The translations under genes were made by a program, and so were the position numbers. Under the pieces are notes generated by a model. That model was given only the letters and a program-made list of their open reading frames with translations, was not told where the DNA came from and ran no database searches. A stretch of 64,000 nucleotides of DNA from Paraspadella gotoi (taxonomy: Eukaryota > Chaetognatha), in NCBI GenBank assembly GCA_051294375.1, contig CM119269.1, positions 16,357,010-16,421,009 on the forward strand. The letters are read 5' to 3'. Positions 21,301 through 32,530 of this stretch are shown piece by piece; within the stretch, counting starts at the first letter, position 1; each line of letters starts with the position of its first letter.

Positions 21301-21878
21301 GTCCCCGGCGTCGTCGGAAGACCCGGCGAAGCAGGCGACCCCTTTTGCGCAGCCGCCAGCGCCGCAGCCAAAGCCTGAGCAGGAGTCTCAACCCTCGTCC
21401 TCTCTTCGCGACCGGCGTAGGGATCGTCGTATTTCTCTTCCTCCACCTTTACAGTTTACAATAATATCATGATATATTGTGACTATTGAGAATCATTATT
21501 ATTTACAATCAAGATTAAAACATCTGGCTTTTTTATTTCCTAAATAATTATCGATATGAACGTGCAAAGAACTCAAACAAAAGGCTAAAAAAAAAAACAA
21601 AAAAAAACCAAGAACCGGAAAGAAACAAAAGAGACGCGTTTTGAGGGTCTCACCCCGTCCGGCTTTTGATCCTCCTCTCCGTAGTTGATGTAGGCCATTC
21701 GTCTCCGCAGAGAAAGGACGTTGGACCCGAACTGCGTCCCGGGCACGATGCGCTTGGTGACGCCAGCGACGGGCAGGCGCGGGCGAGGATTGTCCGTGTA
21801 GTCGGGCTCAGAAGCCTGGAGAGGAGTGGGCGGGATATGGAGAGTGAGAAGTAGGCAGAGAAAAGGAAAATAAAAATA

Positions 21879-21962
<84 letters not shown>

Positions 21963-24712
21963 GAGAGAAAGAGGGAGAGAGAGAGAGTGAGACCGACAGA
22001 AAGATCATTTTTGAAGAGTGTGGCAGCATGACTCAAGCTGCTCAAGAGTCAGTTTTAGTCGAAAAAAAGAATCCAATCAAAAAAATACTCACCCATATTA
22101 ACCACGACCCACCCCCACCCCTCACCCCGTAATTCACCTGCAACTGGGAGCGGTGTCCCTCCTTCCCTTGCTCGTCCGTCTCTTCGTCCCCTCCTCCCGC
22201 CTCCGCCCCCCTACCCGTCTCCTCCTCCTCCTCTTCCTCCGTGACGACGGAGGCGATGAACCCGAGTCCGCCGATGACGATTTTCGGCGACGCGTCTTCG
22301 GTGGTCGGTTTCTTGGTCACGGCCGTCGCCGATGGGGGAGCCGGTTTGACGCCGGGCTCTGCCGAGGAGAGAAATAGATCAAACAAGGTCGGTCAGTCGG
22401 TTTCCTTGGTCTCTTTAATATTTTTAAAAAAGTAAGTAAAAACGGTTTGTCGTTCCGTCGAGAAAATGCGAGGACGAAAATGAAAGAATTTTTTTTTTAT
22501 TCTGTTTTTTTTTTTTTTTTTTTCTTTTCTGCTTTATACTTAGATATTTGCTTAAATTGGTTTACCATCTAGGAAAAAAGCTTATCGCATTTTTAGTAAA
22601 GGATATCTCCTCGAAAAATTGTTTGATTTAAAAAGAATCAGAATGTTTCCGAATTTACATTGAACTTCCTTTCAGTAACTTTTTCCCATTTTTTCATAGG
22701 TCAAATCGTTTAGAAGTTACAGGCAAAAAAAGATCACTACTTCAAATAAAAAATGGCGAACAAAATCATATTTAGTTTTTAACCATTTTTGGTATTTAGA
22801 TATTTGTTTTTATTTAAAATCGAGTTAGTTATTTTTTTAATTTTTTTTTTATTTGGTTAAGCTAAAGGCATTGCACCTTTTTTTGGTTTAAAAAAGTGCT
22901 ATTTTAGCTTTCAGAGAAAAAGGAAAGACGCTGAAAAGAATTGCGTTAAAGATGTGGAAAAACATTTTACTCAATTCGCTGTACAAGAGCATGCCCAGAC
23001 CATTACCGGCAGTAGTTGATGCCGAGGGAAGGCATACCAAATATTGAGAATGTTTTACCCGTTTTGTATGTTTTTTATTGAATAAATGAACTTTTCAATA
23101 ATTTTGTGATATACTTTTTTCCTAGATAGTAGTTTTTTTTTCCATTTCTGTTTAGATTTCGATTTGTTTTCGTTTCACTATTAATCGCGGACTTTATTCC
23201 CTTCTCCCCCATCCCCGGTTAAAAATCCTCCAGCCACTCAACATCCCGCGACAGTCGACGCCCTTCAACCCCCTCACACCTATCTGCTCGGGTCCCTCCC
23301 GTTCGGAAATCACCGACTCCTCCGCGTCGCTCAGCAGCGTGGATCCGCCCTCCCCTTCCGCCTCGCCGCCACTCTCGAATTCGCCTTCGCCGCCTTCGCC
23401 GCCTTCCCCGCCCTCGCCGAAATCGAAGTTAATCACGTCTACTTCCTCGGCGGCTTCCAAGGAGACCTCTTCCAGGGCGAAACTGAATTAGTCATAATAA
23501 GATTGTTAGATAAATAGATTGATTCTAGATTCTCGACCACGTTCTGCGTTTACCTGGAGCGGATGAGGTCTGCGGCCGTCTCTCGCCATTGATATCCCTC
23601 CCGGCGCCTGTAAATCTTCTGCACGAAGCTAATAGTTTCCCGCAGTATGTCGTCGACGGTGCGAAGGACCACGGCGATGCGCTTCTCCAGGATCTCCGCG
23701 GCAACGTCTTGTTTGATTGAATTTATTTATTTATTCATTCATTCATTTGTTATTCATCGTTTGATTGATTGATTTCGTGAAGGTTTGATTCATTTATTAT
23801 CCATTTAAGCAATCATAAATTCATTCTGTTACTTGATTGCCTGATTTATCGACTGATTTCTTAATTGATTGGTGGATTAATTAATTGATCGATAGACGAG
23901 TGGAACGACGCATTCATTGATCGATAAAAATCGATTTGTTTGCCTGTTTATAATCGATGGATCGATCGATTGATANNNNNNNNNNNNNNNNNNNNNNNNN
24001 NNNNNNNNNNNNNNNNNNNNNNNNNNNNNNNNNNNNNNNNNNNNNNNNNNNNNNNNNNNNNNNNNNNNNNNNNNNNNNNNNNNNNNNNNNNNNNNNNNNN
24101 NNNNNNNNNNNNNNNNNNNNNNNNNNNNNNNNNNNNNNNNNNNNNNNNNNNNNNNNNNNNNNNNNNNNNNNNNNNNNNNNNNNNNNNNNNNNNNNNNNNN
24201 NNNNNNNNNNNNNNNNNNNNNNNNNNNNNNNNNNNNNNNNNNNNNNNNNNNNNNNNNNNNNNNNNNNNNNNNNNNNNNNNNNNNNNNNNNNNNNNNNNNN
24301 NNNNNNNNNNNNNNNNNNNNNNNNNNNNNNNNNNNNNNNNNNNNNNNNNNNNNNNNNNNNNNNNNNNNNNNNNNNNNNNNNNNNNNNNNNNNNNNNNNNN
24401 NNNNNNNNNNNNNNNNNNNNNNNNNNNNNNNNNNNNNNNNNNNNNNNNNNNNNNNNNNNNNNNNNNNNNNNNNNNNNNNNNNNNNNNNNNNNNNNNNNNN
24501 NNNNNNNNNNNNNNNNNNNNNNNNNNNNNNNNNNNNNNNNNNNNNNNNNNNNNNNNNNNNNNNNNNNNNNNNNNNNNNNNNNNNNNNNNNNNNNNNNNNN
24601 NNNNNNNNNNNNNNNNNNNNNNNNNNNNNNNNNNNNNNNNNNNNNNNNNNNNNNNNNNNNNNNNNNNNNNNNNNNNNNNNNNNNNNNNNNNNNNNNNNNN
24701 NNNNNNNNNNNN

Positions 24713-24749
<37 letters not shown>

Positions 24750-25704
24750 TGACATGAGCAGAAGCCTCGGCGACAACTCCACGAGCATGATTTTCTTCGT
24801 CGTCGTGAATTCTTTAGACTTCATGAGAACCTTAAGAATTAACTTACCAACTCTCTCAACACCCACCCGAGCCGAAAGGTGAGTCTGGAACGCTGCCCCT
24901 CCAACCGCTCGCGGAAGAAGTGGAGGGCGTGAAGGAATTGTTCGGCGCCGAGGAATCCCGTGCGTTGGACGTCGAGGCGATCGAAGAGATCCACGNNNNN
25001 NNNNNNNNNNNNNNNNNNNNNNNNNNNNNNNNNNNNNNNNNNNNNNNNNNNNNNNNNNNNNNNNNNNNNNNNNNNNNNNNNNNNNNNNNNNNNNNNNNNN
25101 NNNNNNNNNNNNNNNNNNNNNNNNNNNNNNNNNNNNNNNNNNNNNNNNNNNNNNNNNNNNNNNNNNNNNNNNNNNNNTTTTTTGTCTGAATATAAATATA
25201 AGTTTAAAAATTCGTCTTTCTCTTCACGCTGCGGTTGTCCAACATTGATTTGATTTGATTGATTTGATTTGATTAATTTGATTAATTTGATTNNNNNNNN
25301 NNNNNNNNNNNNNNNNNNNNNNNNNNNNNNNNNNNNNNNNNNNNNNNNNNNNNNNNNNNNNNNNNNNNNNNNNNNNNNNNNNNNNNNNNNNNNNNNNNNN
25401 NNNNNNNNNNNNNNNNNNNNNNNNNNNNNNNNNNNNNNNNNNNNNNNNNNNNNNNNNNNNNNNNNNNNNNNNNNNNNNNNNNNNNNNNNNNNNNNNNNNN
25501 NNNNNNNNNNNNNNNNNNNNNNNNNNNNNNNNNNNNNNNNNNNNNNNNNNNNNNNNNNNNNNNNNNNNNNNNNNNNNNNNNNNNNNNNNNNNNNNNNNNN
25601 NNNNNNNNNNNNNNNNNNNNNNNNNNNNNNNNNNNNNNNTTGATTTGATTTGATTTGATTTGATTTGATATTTTCTATTGGTTCTTCCATTCTTCTTCTA
25701 TTTT

Positions 25705-25738
<34 letters not shown>

Positions 25739-28700
25739 NNNNNNNNNNNNNNNNNNNNNNNNNNNNNNNNNNNNNNNNNNNNNNNNNNNNNNNNNNNNNN
25801 NNNNNNNNNNNNNNNNNNNNNNNNNNNNNNNNNNNNNNNNNNNNNNNNNNNNNNNNNNNNNNNNNNNNNNNNNNNNNNNNNNNNNNNNNNNNNNNNNNNN
25901 NNNNNNNNNNNNNNNNNNNGCGAAGAAGTTGTCGTTGATGGATCGGAGATGAAAGGCCATCAGCTCGACGAAGGTCTCCTCCGTCATGAGGGCGTCCTTG
26001 TGGACGGCCTGGATCTCTGGGACGAGCGACTTGAAGGCGAAGGGAAAAGGCATGGGAAGGGTGGCGGAGGACATGTCGAAGGAGACGAGGGCGGCGAAGA
26101 CGAGATCCATGGGGACGTCTTTTCCAGAGGGTGCATAGTGGAAGGTGGGGTGTTGGTGTTTGGGGAAAAAATGTTATAAAATTGGTACAGCTAATATAAT
26201 AATGACCCATTAATTTATTAAATGAATGGTTAAGGCATACATCCTTCTTACAAGACAAAGGCAGGACCAATGCAACGAATTACCGATGCAATAGCTACCG
26301 CTTGTATTTGGTTTCCGTCATAAAAGGCCTTCATATTATAATTAGCCTAATTTAGCAAATATTTTTTTAAAATTAGGTTTCCTTTTATTTTAGTTCTTAA
26401 TTTGCCTTATCACCTGAATATCCCTAATTCGCCTTTCTCCTTCCTTCCTCCCTTCCCTCCCTCACCCTGTCCCAGCAGGGCCAACTTGCAGAATGATCGA
26501 CTGCAAAATGTTTCTTCCTCAGCACCAGCCGCCGCTCCGCGTCCAGCCGCCGCTGCTTCGCTCAGCCGCCTCCTTACGCATCTTGTACTGAATGAGCGCG
26601 AATCGGATCGGGATGCGAAGGAGCAGCTCCATCTTCAGCTCGGCTAGGGACGATGAAGGAGGACAAGATTAAGAACCGCGGTAGAAGGGACAGAACCAGA
26701 ACGCGAAACAAAATCTCGCACAAAGTTTTGTACTTACAACAGACGAACTGAAGATCCGTGAAGTAAGAGTTGGACATATGTAGGTGCTCTTCCTCGTATT
26801 GTATCTGTTGTTAAACAACGTTGACGACAACACCATTACAACCCGCCAAAGATCCAATTCACCTCATGAGATAAGAGGCGACGAAGTTGACGGCATCGAA
26901 GTCGATGACGCAGCGCCGCTCGCCGCAGGAGACGCCGCGCGAACCGCGGACGGCAAACATTTCTCCCTGACGAGGTCGGTGTCGATAGCGTCGGCGCGTT
27001 TTCCTTCGTAGACGCCCCAGCAGCACCCGTCCGCCGTCGCGTCGCCGTCCTGATGGAAAAGTTGTATATGATATATTAACTATTATAATAAATATTACTA
27101 TTTTCTCATTAGGAACAAGTTGACCCCTATTAAGAACTTTTGATGTGAATTTCGCCGTTTTCCTTTTATTTTTAGTCATTTTTAAAACGGACTTACTTGG
27201 CAGGGACGTGGGATATTGGACGACTTCTCGCTTGACGAGCTCTTGGAAAAGTCTTCTCCACGACGATGACAGAGTTGGCACCAAGTTTTCAATGAGGTAA
27301 ACCTCAAGGAAGAAAAAGATAGATGACATTTTTTTTATCTACGTAAATTTAATCTTTAATTTAAATATTTTGATTGTAATAATTTTCGAATCTCTCTGCT
27401 TTCGACTATTTTGTAGTCTATCCTATCTTCTCTACTCTCGTCTCAACTCCTCGATCTCTCTCCCGTCTCTCTCTCTCTCGTCCTCTCCTCTCTCTCCTTC
27501 TCTTCTCTCGTCATTCTCTCTCTCTCTCGCTTCCTCCATTTCTTTTCTCCTCTTTTTCTCAGTCTCTCTCCTCTCTCTTCCTCTCTCGCCCCGCGTGCCT
27601 CGTCGTCTCTCTCGTCCGACTCGTTCCTCTCTCTGGCGTCCTCTCGTCTCTCTCTCTCCTCTCTCTCTTCTCTCCTCGTCTCTCGCGTCTCCTCTCTCTC
27701 TCTCTCACTTTCGTCTCTTTAAATTTCTGCTTCAGAGAATTTTCCGAACGGCAACAATCGTAGACCAGCGTCTGCTGCGCGATGGAGCGAAGCAACGAAT
27801 CCGTCCCCAGTTTTCTGTGCTACAAATTCAAAAACGGAAAAAAAAACGTTTGACAAACGACGACGACAATGAAACGACAACGATTCCACCTGCAATTTTT
27901 GAAACCAACGAAGTCGCGCCGCCTTCACTCTGTTTTCGATCTCTAACGGAATCTTCTGACGCTTGCGACGAGCGAGCGCGTCGAGAATATCTGAAGACGG
28001 AAAGGAGATAGAAAATTGACTGTTTGGTTTTGTTTGTTATATTTGAAAATCTCTACGATCCATTAATAATATCGCGTTAAAAAAGAGCTTTTAAACCAAA
28101 TAGACTGGGCCCGAATGAATCGCAACCAAAGGAGACGAAGGAGACAATCGTTCCCTGTGATTAGAGAACCTTTTGTTTTTTGGTGCCACTCGAAGACGTC
28201 GTCCGCATTTCCAGGCGGCGTCTCGGATGAAGCCGGAGGAGCGAAATCAAGTTCGGAGAAAATTTCCTGCGTTAAAAAAAAAGTATTAAATGAATAAATA
28301 TTTTGATTTTTTTTTTCAAATTAACTTTTTCTTCTATTTCTTTCATTTGCTTTCCTAACTTAGTCCTCTCTTTTCTTTTCTTTTCTTTTCTTTTCTTTTC
28401 TTNNNNNNNNNNTTCTTTTCTTTTCTTTTCTTTTCTTTTCTTTTCTTCCCTCTCCCCAACCTTCTCCTCTCTCATCCTCTTTCCCTCCCCTGCCCTGGGG
28501 AAAGAATCCCCACTTCCCTCTCCCCATACCGACCTCCAACACATCCATCGCCCTGGGGCCACCCTCGGTCGACCCTTCATCCTCGGCGGCTTCGAAGTCT
28601 TCGCCAGAAACGATGACCTTCACGTCGACCGTCGGCGCCGATTCGCCGATGCCGCCCTCGCCCGGCGACGTCTCCGCCTCCGGCTCCGCCTCCTCGGCGA

Positions 28701-28792
28701 TGCGGTAGTCGTTGTAGGCCTCATAGCTGACGGGACTATCGGGCGCCGAGGCTTCGGTCGCGACGGGTGCATTGTCCGGGAACGACCGGTTC
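14687..28792 (-). CDS. large EF-hand/GAF-domain protein, tentatively EFCAB5-like
   Basis: At least 24 minus-strand exons, listed 5' to 3': 28792-28534, 28266-28170, 27990-27890, 27819-27709, 27302-27197, 27049-26863, 26804-26738, 26643-26578, 26118-(gap), (gap)-24848, 23707-23554, 23482-23280, 22358-22138, 21815-21654, 21446-20911, 20097-19863, 19573-19133, 18464-18223, 17560-16999, 16782-16567, 16080-15784, 15531-15360, 15225-14963 and 14833-14687. From 23707 to the stop every GT-AG join keeps frame. About 1,730 residues are visible. Seen: an acidic N-terminus; EF-hand-like segments (LDVQRTGFLGAEQF, LDLDVVDEEGRPTF, DYLTGNRGRLP); an Arg/Glu coiled coil (19.3-19.5 kb); and a GAF-like block (LMGMLSVDTLHDPRTPEVEF in the 17560-16999 exon). 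EF-hand plus GAF points to EFCAB5, a ciliary/sperm protein in other animals. That name is inference. The first exon and part of the middle are missing, and the frame breaks near 27.05-26.80 kb. Confidence 0.6.
15289..15345. repeat. (CT)n filling an intron of the EF-hand/GAF gene
   Basis: The 134-bp intron 15226-15359 is largely this tract, which is (GA)n in the transcript. Confidence 0.9.
15621..15733. repeat. 58-bp tandem duplication in an intron
   Basis: AATCTAACAAAGTATCGACC begins at 15621 and again at 15679, and the two copies continue nearly identically through CACAAATTGTT. It lies inside the intron 15532-15783 of the EF-hand/GAF gene. Confidence 0.9.
16190..16500. repeat. AT-rich simple-sequence intron (TTAA/TTTA)
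   Basis: Intron 16081-16566 of the EF-hand/GAF gene is mostly imperfect TAAT, TTTA and TGAT repeats. A palindromic pair, GGATAACTTATT and AATAAGTTATCC, flanks 16198-16250. Confidence 0.7.
21884..21990. repeat. (GA)n in an intron of the EF-hand/GAF gene
   Basis: GA tract within intron 21816-22137. In the transcript it reads (CT)n and lies upstream of the acceptor before the 21815 exon. Confidence 0.9.
22359..23279. other. intron of the EF-hand/GAF gene without other features
   Basis: Intron of about 920 bp between the 23482-23280 and 22358-22138 exons. It is T-rich, with a long T run near 22503-22522. I see no nested gene. The minus frame of the upstream exon stays open to 23194, so an alternative 3' end there is possible but less likely, because the join to 22358 keeps frame. 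Confidence 0.6.
23976..25919. other. four assembly gaps inside the EF-hand/GAF gene
   Basis: Runs of N at 23976-24712, 24996-25177, 25293-25639 and 25739-25919. The known sequence bordering them is simple repeat in several cases: (ATC)n at 24713, GATTT at about 25242-25292 and 25640, and (CT)n at 25709-25738. The gaps truncate the exons ending at 25920 and beginning at 24995, and probably hide at least one more exon, because the phase at 24848 does not match that at 23707. Confidence 0.95.
26183..26270 (+). repeat. dispersed repeat, copy D (diverged)
   Basis: Begins AAATTGGTACAGCTAATATAA and shares the order of motifs with the copies at 30152, 35774 and 55884. It sits in an intron of the EF-hand/GAF gene. 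Confidence 0.5.
28374..28446. repeat. (TTTTC)n tract interrupted by 10 N
   Basis: Pentanucleotide TTTTC repeat with a 10-N gap at 28403-28412, in the intron 28267-28533 of the EF-hand/GAF gene. Confidence 0.9.
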
Positions 28793-28799
28793 CTTGGGT

Positions 28800-29065
28800 T
28801 GTGAGGAAAGGAATAAGAAGGAGAAGGGGAAGGAAGGGAAGGGAAGGAAGGGAAGGAAGCAAGAAGGAAGAAGAAGGAAAGGAAGAAGGAAGGAAGGAAA
28901 GAAGCAAAGGAAAGGAAGGAAGGGAAGGAGGTAAAGGAAAGAAGGAAAGGGAAGGAAGAAGGGAGGAAGAAAGAAGGAAGCGAAGGAAGGGAAGGAAGGG
29001 AAGAGGGAAGGAAAGAAGGAAGAGAAGAGGAAGGGAAGAAGGAAGAGAAGTCGGAAGGGAAAGAG
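28800..29065. repeat. GGAA-rich purine tract
   Basis: A purine-only stretch of imperfect GGAA/GAAGG repeats. It lies directly upstream (minus-strand sense) of the 28792 exon, whose acceptor is CAACCCAAG. Long frames through it on either strand are compositional. Confidence 0.85.
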
Positions 29066-30107
29066 TAAAGCACTACAAAAATTATATGGATAAACATAAA
29101 TGGAGTCAGTCTTTCGGTCGACGGCTGGATCAACTTTCGCTTGAAATCGATTCTTAATATAAAATCCCTATGGTCAAGCTTTATAAATAGTAATAACTAT
29201 GGTAATTCTAAAGTGTAGGTCTTGGCAGTCATCGAAGTGGACGCGAGTTCGGAATTTTTCATTTCTTTCATCTCATTAAAAATGCATTGAAGTTGACTGT
29301 TTTACCCATCTAATACTCTCACCCAGTATACCACTCTTTCTTTCTAATAATAAAGACCGTACTTCATTTGACTTATATATGAAAAGCCCATGGTTTTCTC
29401 TCTCCATTGATCTAAAAAAGGTAAAAAATTTCCAAAGCGTTGATTGCTGTTTTGTAATCAAAGAACTCCTTTTTAGCTCATATTTCCCAACGTCATGCCA
29501 ACGAAGAATGTCCATCTTGTAATACATGGTTAGAAAGCTACATGTACTCTACTTTCATTTTAAGTGGACTGGCGCGAGGCTAAATTCTAAACGAAAATAA
29601 TCCGAAAAACAAAGGGCCTTTTGTTTCGATTAACATTTTTATATTGACCAAACGCGCATTTAATTGACTCTACCGCGAATCCAAATCCAAATCCATGCCT
29701 TCGACGAGCAACCCGCATCTCGGAGTTTCCGAAAGAGGATTTTTGTGGTCTATTCTCTTCTTNNNNNNNNNNNNNNNNNNNNNNNNNCTCTCTCTCTCAC
29801 CTGAGTCGCTCTCAGCCATTTCTATTTAGGGTCGAAGTCAGCTGCTTTGAAGAGAATCTCTCGAAAATGCGTTTGAAGCATCGATAAGAGAGATTTCTAC
29901 GAAGGAGATTTTCCAGACATTGAGTAGAAAGAAGTATTCTGTTATTTTCTTGCCCTTTTTTATTACTTATTTTAAGTATTTACGGGTTCTCTAGCCGTGA
30001 ACAAAAAATTTACGGTAGGAAATAGGAAATAAGTCAAGCGCTCTTTGTTTAAAAACAAGAATTAACTGTATCTTTATTTCTCTTTTTTTTAAATTTTTTT
30101 CAAAATC

Positions 30108-30187
30108 TGTGATAATCACTAAAATTGGTACAATCAATACANNNNNNNNNNTGTGATAATCACAAAAAATGGTACAATCAATACATA
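30108..30187 (+). repeat. short duplication across a 10-N gap
   Basis: TGTGATAATCACTAAAATTG at 30108 and TGTGATAATCACAAAAAATG at 30152 are each followed by GTACAATCAATACA. Ten N separate them, so the duplication could be an assembly join artefact or a true tandem duplication of the repeat end. Confidence 0.8.
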
Positions 30188-30300
30188 ATTCTTGATTCAC
30201 ATAGAGAAATAGGCTATCTTTTCTCCAGACTTTGAACTGGGGGGGGTCCTTTCCCTCTCTCTTAAATAACCGCACCTTCACAGACTCTCGCACTCCATAG
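30152..30300 (+). repeat. dispersed repeat, copy C
   Basis: Shares ATGGTACAATCAATA, then AAATAGGCTATCTT and CACAGACTCTCGCACTCC, with copy A at 35774-36000 in the same order and simil­ar spacing, but diverged. Intergenic. Confidence 0.6.
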
Positions 30301-30524
30301 CACCCGGTTGAACCCTAACAACGAAGTAGTAAATAGCGTCCAGCCCTGGAATGACTCCACAAAATAAAAAAACCAAGAAATCAATTCTAAAGTCAACAAC
30401 AAAAAACAAAATCAACAACAACGAAAAAAAGTCGTCGCTCCCAAAGTAAATATTCGGGTGATGAACTCGGGTCGAAATCCCTGGCCATCGTCGCCTCCTA
30501 AGATCGTTTACGTTTTGGAGAGAG

Positions 30525-30568
<44 letters not shown>

Positions 30569-30938
30569 CATTAATGACGTCTTCCAGGTCGTAAAGCTTC
30601 AGCCGAATTGTTTCTTCGTGACCGAATTACCATTCGAACTCAACGTTGTTATGATTTTCCCGCAAACTGCCATTTATTTTTTAGATGAAGGACGACAACA
30701 AGGAATTTTTCCTTTTTGGAAAGAGGATAATTATTAGGACAGAATTTAGGTAGCGAAATATTTCTAACAGATTGAATTTTCACTTCAGCAGCAGCCACCA
30801 TTAACGTCGTCAGTTGTCCACCTTAAAGCCAGTCGCCATCTCTTTCTCATAATCTTCAGTCTTATTCTCCATTTTTTGAAACCTATATTTTTTTTTCAAT
30901 CTCTCGTTTTTTTACGTATACTCTTTCAACGCCCACAT

Positions 30939-31002
30939 ATCCAGGCCAGTACCCAGCCTCCCCCTCCATTATCCAGGCCTGTACCCAGCCTCCCCCTCCG
31001 TC
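30939..31002 (+). repeat. 32-bp tandem duplication
   Basis: ATCCAGGCCAGTACCCAGCC at 30939 is repeated at 30971 as ATCCAGGCCTGTACCCAGCC. Both copies continue with TCCCCCTCC. Confidence 0.9.
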
Positions 31003-32530
31003 GTAAATTAAATTCTCTTTAATATTTTTCACCCCTTTCACTCCTGGACACCTCAAATTCCTTTCGCCGCCAAGAACCGCGCTCGTTCCCGCTTTTTAGA
31101 CTTTTGAGAAGAAGACTCACCCTTTTGATGGCGTTAATGTTCAAAGATTGATCGTCAATGAATTTACTCATTCGTCGGTTTTAAGTCATCTATGCATCAA
31201 GGACAATCATTCTTGGACAGTTTTTTTTTTCCCCAATATGTACGAATTAAGATTCTATGTTGTCTAGAATATTTTTAACTAATTGAAAAAGAAAACAAAT
31301 TCGGAGGTGATTTACTAGTGTGCTACTACAAACTTTCATACTAGCGCAAGATTAAAACTCTGAAAAGTTTTTAAACCCGGTAAAAACGCACGCGGTTACC
31401 CAAGGACGGTCTCGCTTTGCCAATGCAGAGGGAAGTCGTTAGGACTGTGGAATGGAATACAACGCCAATGGTATTGACGATGGTGGACGATGGTGTGAAT
31501 ATACCGCCACAAACGATCATATTCGCGATCGGGTAAGTCGTAATGAGAAAAAAAATGTTACCATAAAATTCTCTCAAAACTCGACCCGAGAAAATTTCGC
31601 GCAGAAAACCTTTTAACCGGAGGTCTGTCCGTCCGTCTGTCCGTTTACAAGGTTGGGTGGTGGTTTTTTAAGGCTCGCTCATCCTTTCTCAGCCGTCGTT
31701 TCGTATTTATTTTTTTGTTCTTCCTCCTCTTCGTCGTCGTCGTCGGTGGCCGGGGCGGAAAAACGGACGAAAAAGGAAGATCTCAAGATCCCGTTTAAGA
31801 AATCTCATTTAATTTCATTTTACTTTTAGAATTTTAACCAAAAAAAAAAAATAAATAAAAAAACCGAAGCTTTCTTTGAACATCATCACCTTCTCTCGCC
31901 TTCTTTTAATTTTCATTAGTCTACACAGTTTTCCTCAACTGTTGCTTCTCCTGTCAATAAAAATCGCGATTGTTGACACTCCGTGACGTTTTTACTACCG
32001 CACTTCCGTAGTTTCGTCCACTTCGCGCCATTTGAAAAAAAAAAACTTTCGAAACTCTAGTTGTCATATTTGCGTCATTGGAAAATCAATATACACCTTT
32101 TTTTCTGTGTTTATCGCCTTAACTTTAACAACGAGATGAATCGTTTCAAGAAAAATTATTCAGCGCCTTGGGTGGACTTCACTTTCCACTTTTACAATTC
32201 TAACCGGTACGTAAAGAAATGAAAAAACAATTTTGAACAAACAATTTCGACGTTTTACCACATATAAATTTTAAAAGCTTTAAAAAATTCTCAACAAAAA
32301 AAAAATCGACATTCATTCTAGTTTCGAAGTTTTTTTTTACTTTAAGGAAAACCGTCTCGATTTTTTTTTCTGTCGGGAAGTTTATTGATGTTTGCTCTTA
32401 ATTATTTGCTGTCGTATTCACATTTTTTCTGTTTTTTTTTTTCGTTTTCTTTCCTCCTTCCTCTTTCATCCCCCACACCATCCTACTCCCCGACCTTTTT
32501 CGCACCACCCTCCACTTCTCCACCGCCTTC

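Larger units (their letters stand above)
29066..32380. other. non-coding stretch with repeat fragments
   Basis: No exon I can support. It contains a 25-N gap (29763-29787) and a 10-N gap (30142-30151), repeat copy C (30152-30300), a (GA)n tract (30530-30566), a 32-bp tandem duplication (30939-31002) and a GTCTGTCCGTCC cluster near 31623. The true 5' end of the EF-hand/GAF gene may lie here. The minus frame 29527-29276 has no recognisable domain. Confidence 0.6.

Noticed and set aside
24713-24866. Poly-Asp or poly-His frames spanning the N gap
   Set aside because: They arise from an (ATC)n tract and translated N; only the 24995-24848 segment is a supported exon.
14687-28792. Ryanodine or IP3 receptor as identity of the large minus-strand gene
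   Set aside because: Size, acidic stretches and EF-hand-like pieces suggested it, but domain order does not fit, there is no channel region before the stop, and a GAF-like block is present instead.
28303-29157. 284-codon plus-strand frame rich in Lys/Arg/Glu
   Set aside because: It runs through a TTTTC repeat, ten N and a purine-only GGAA tract, opposite a supported minus-strand exon.
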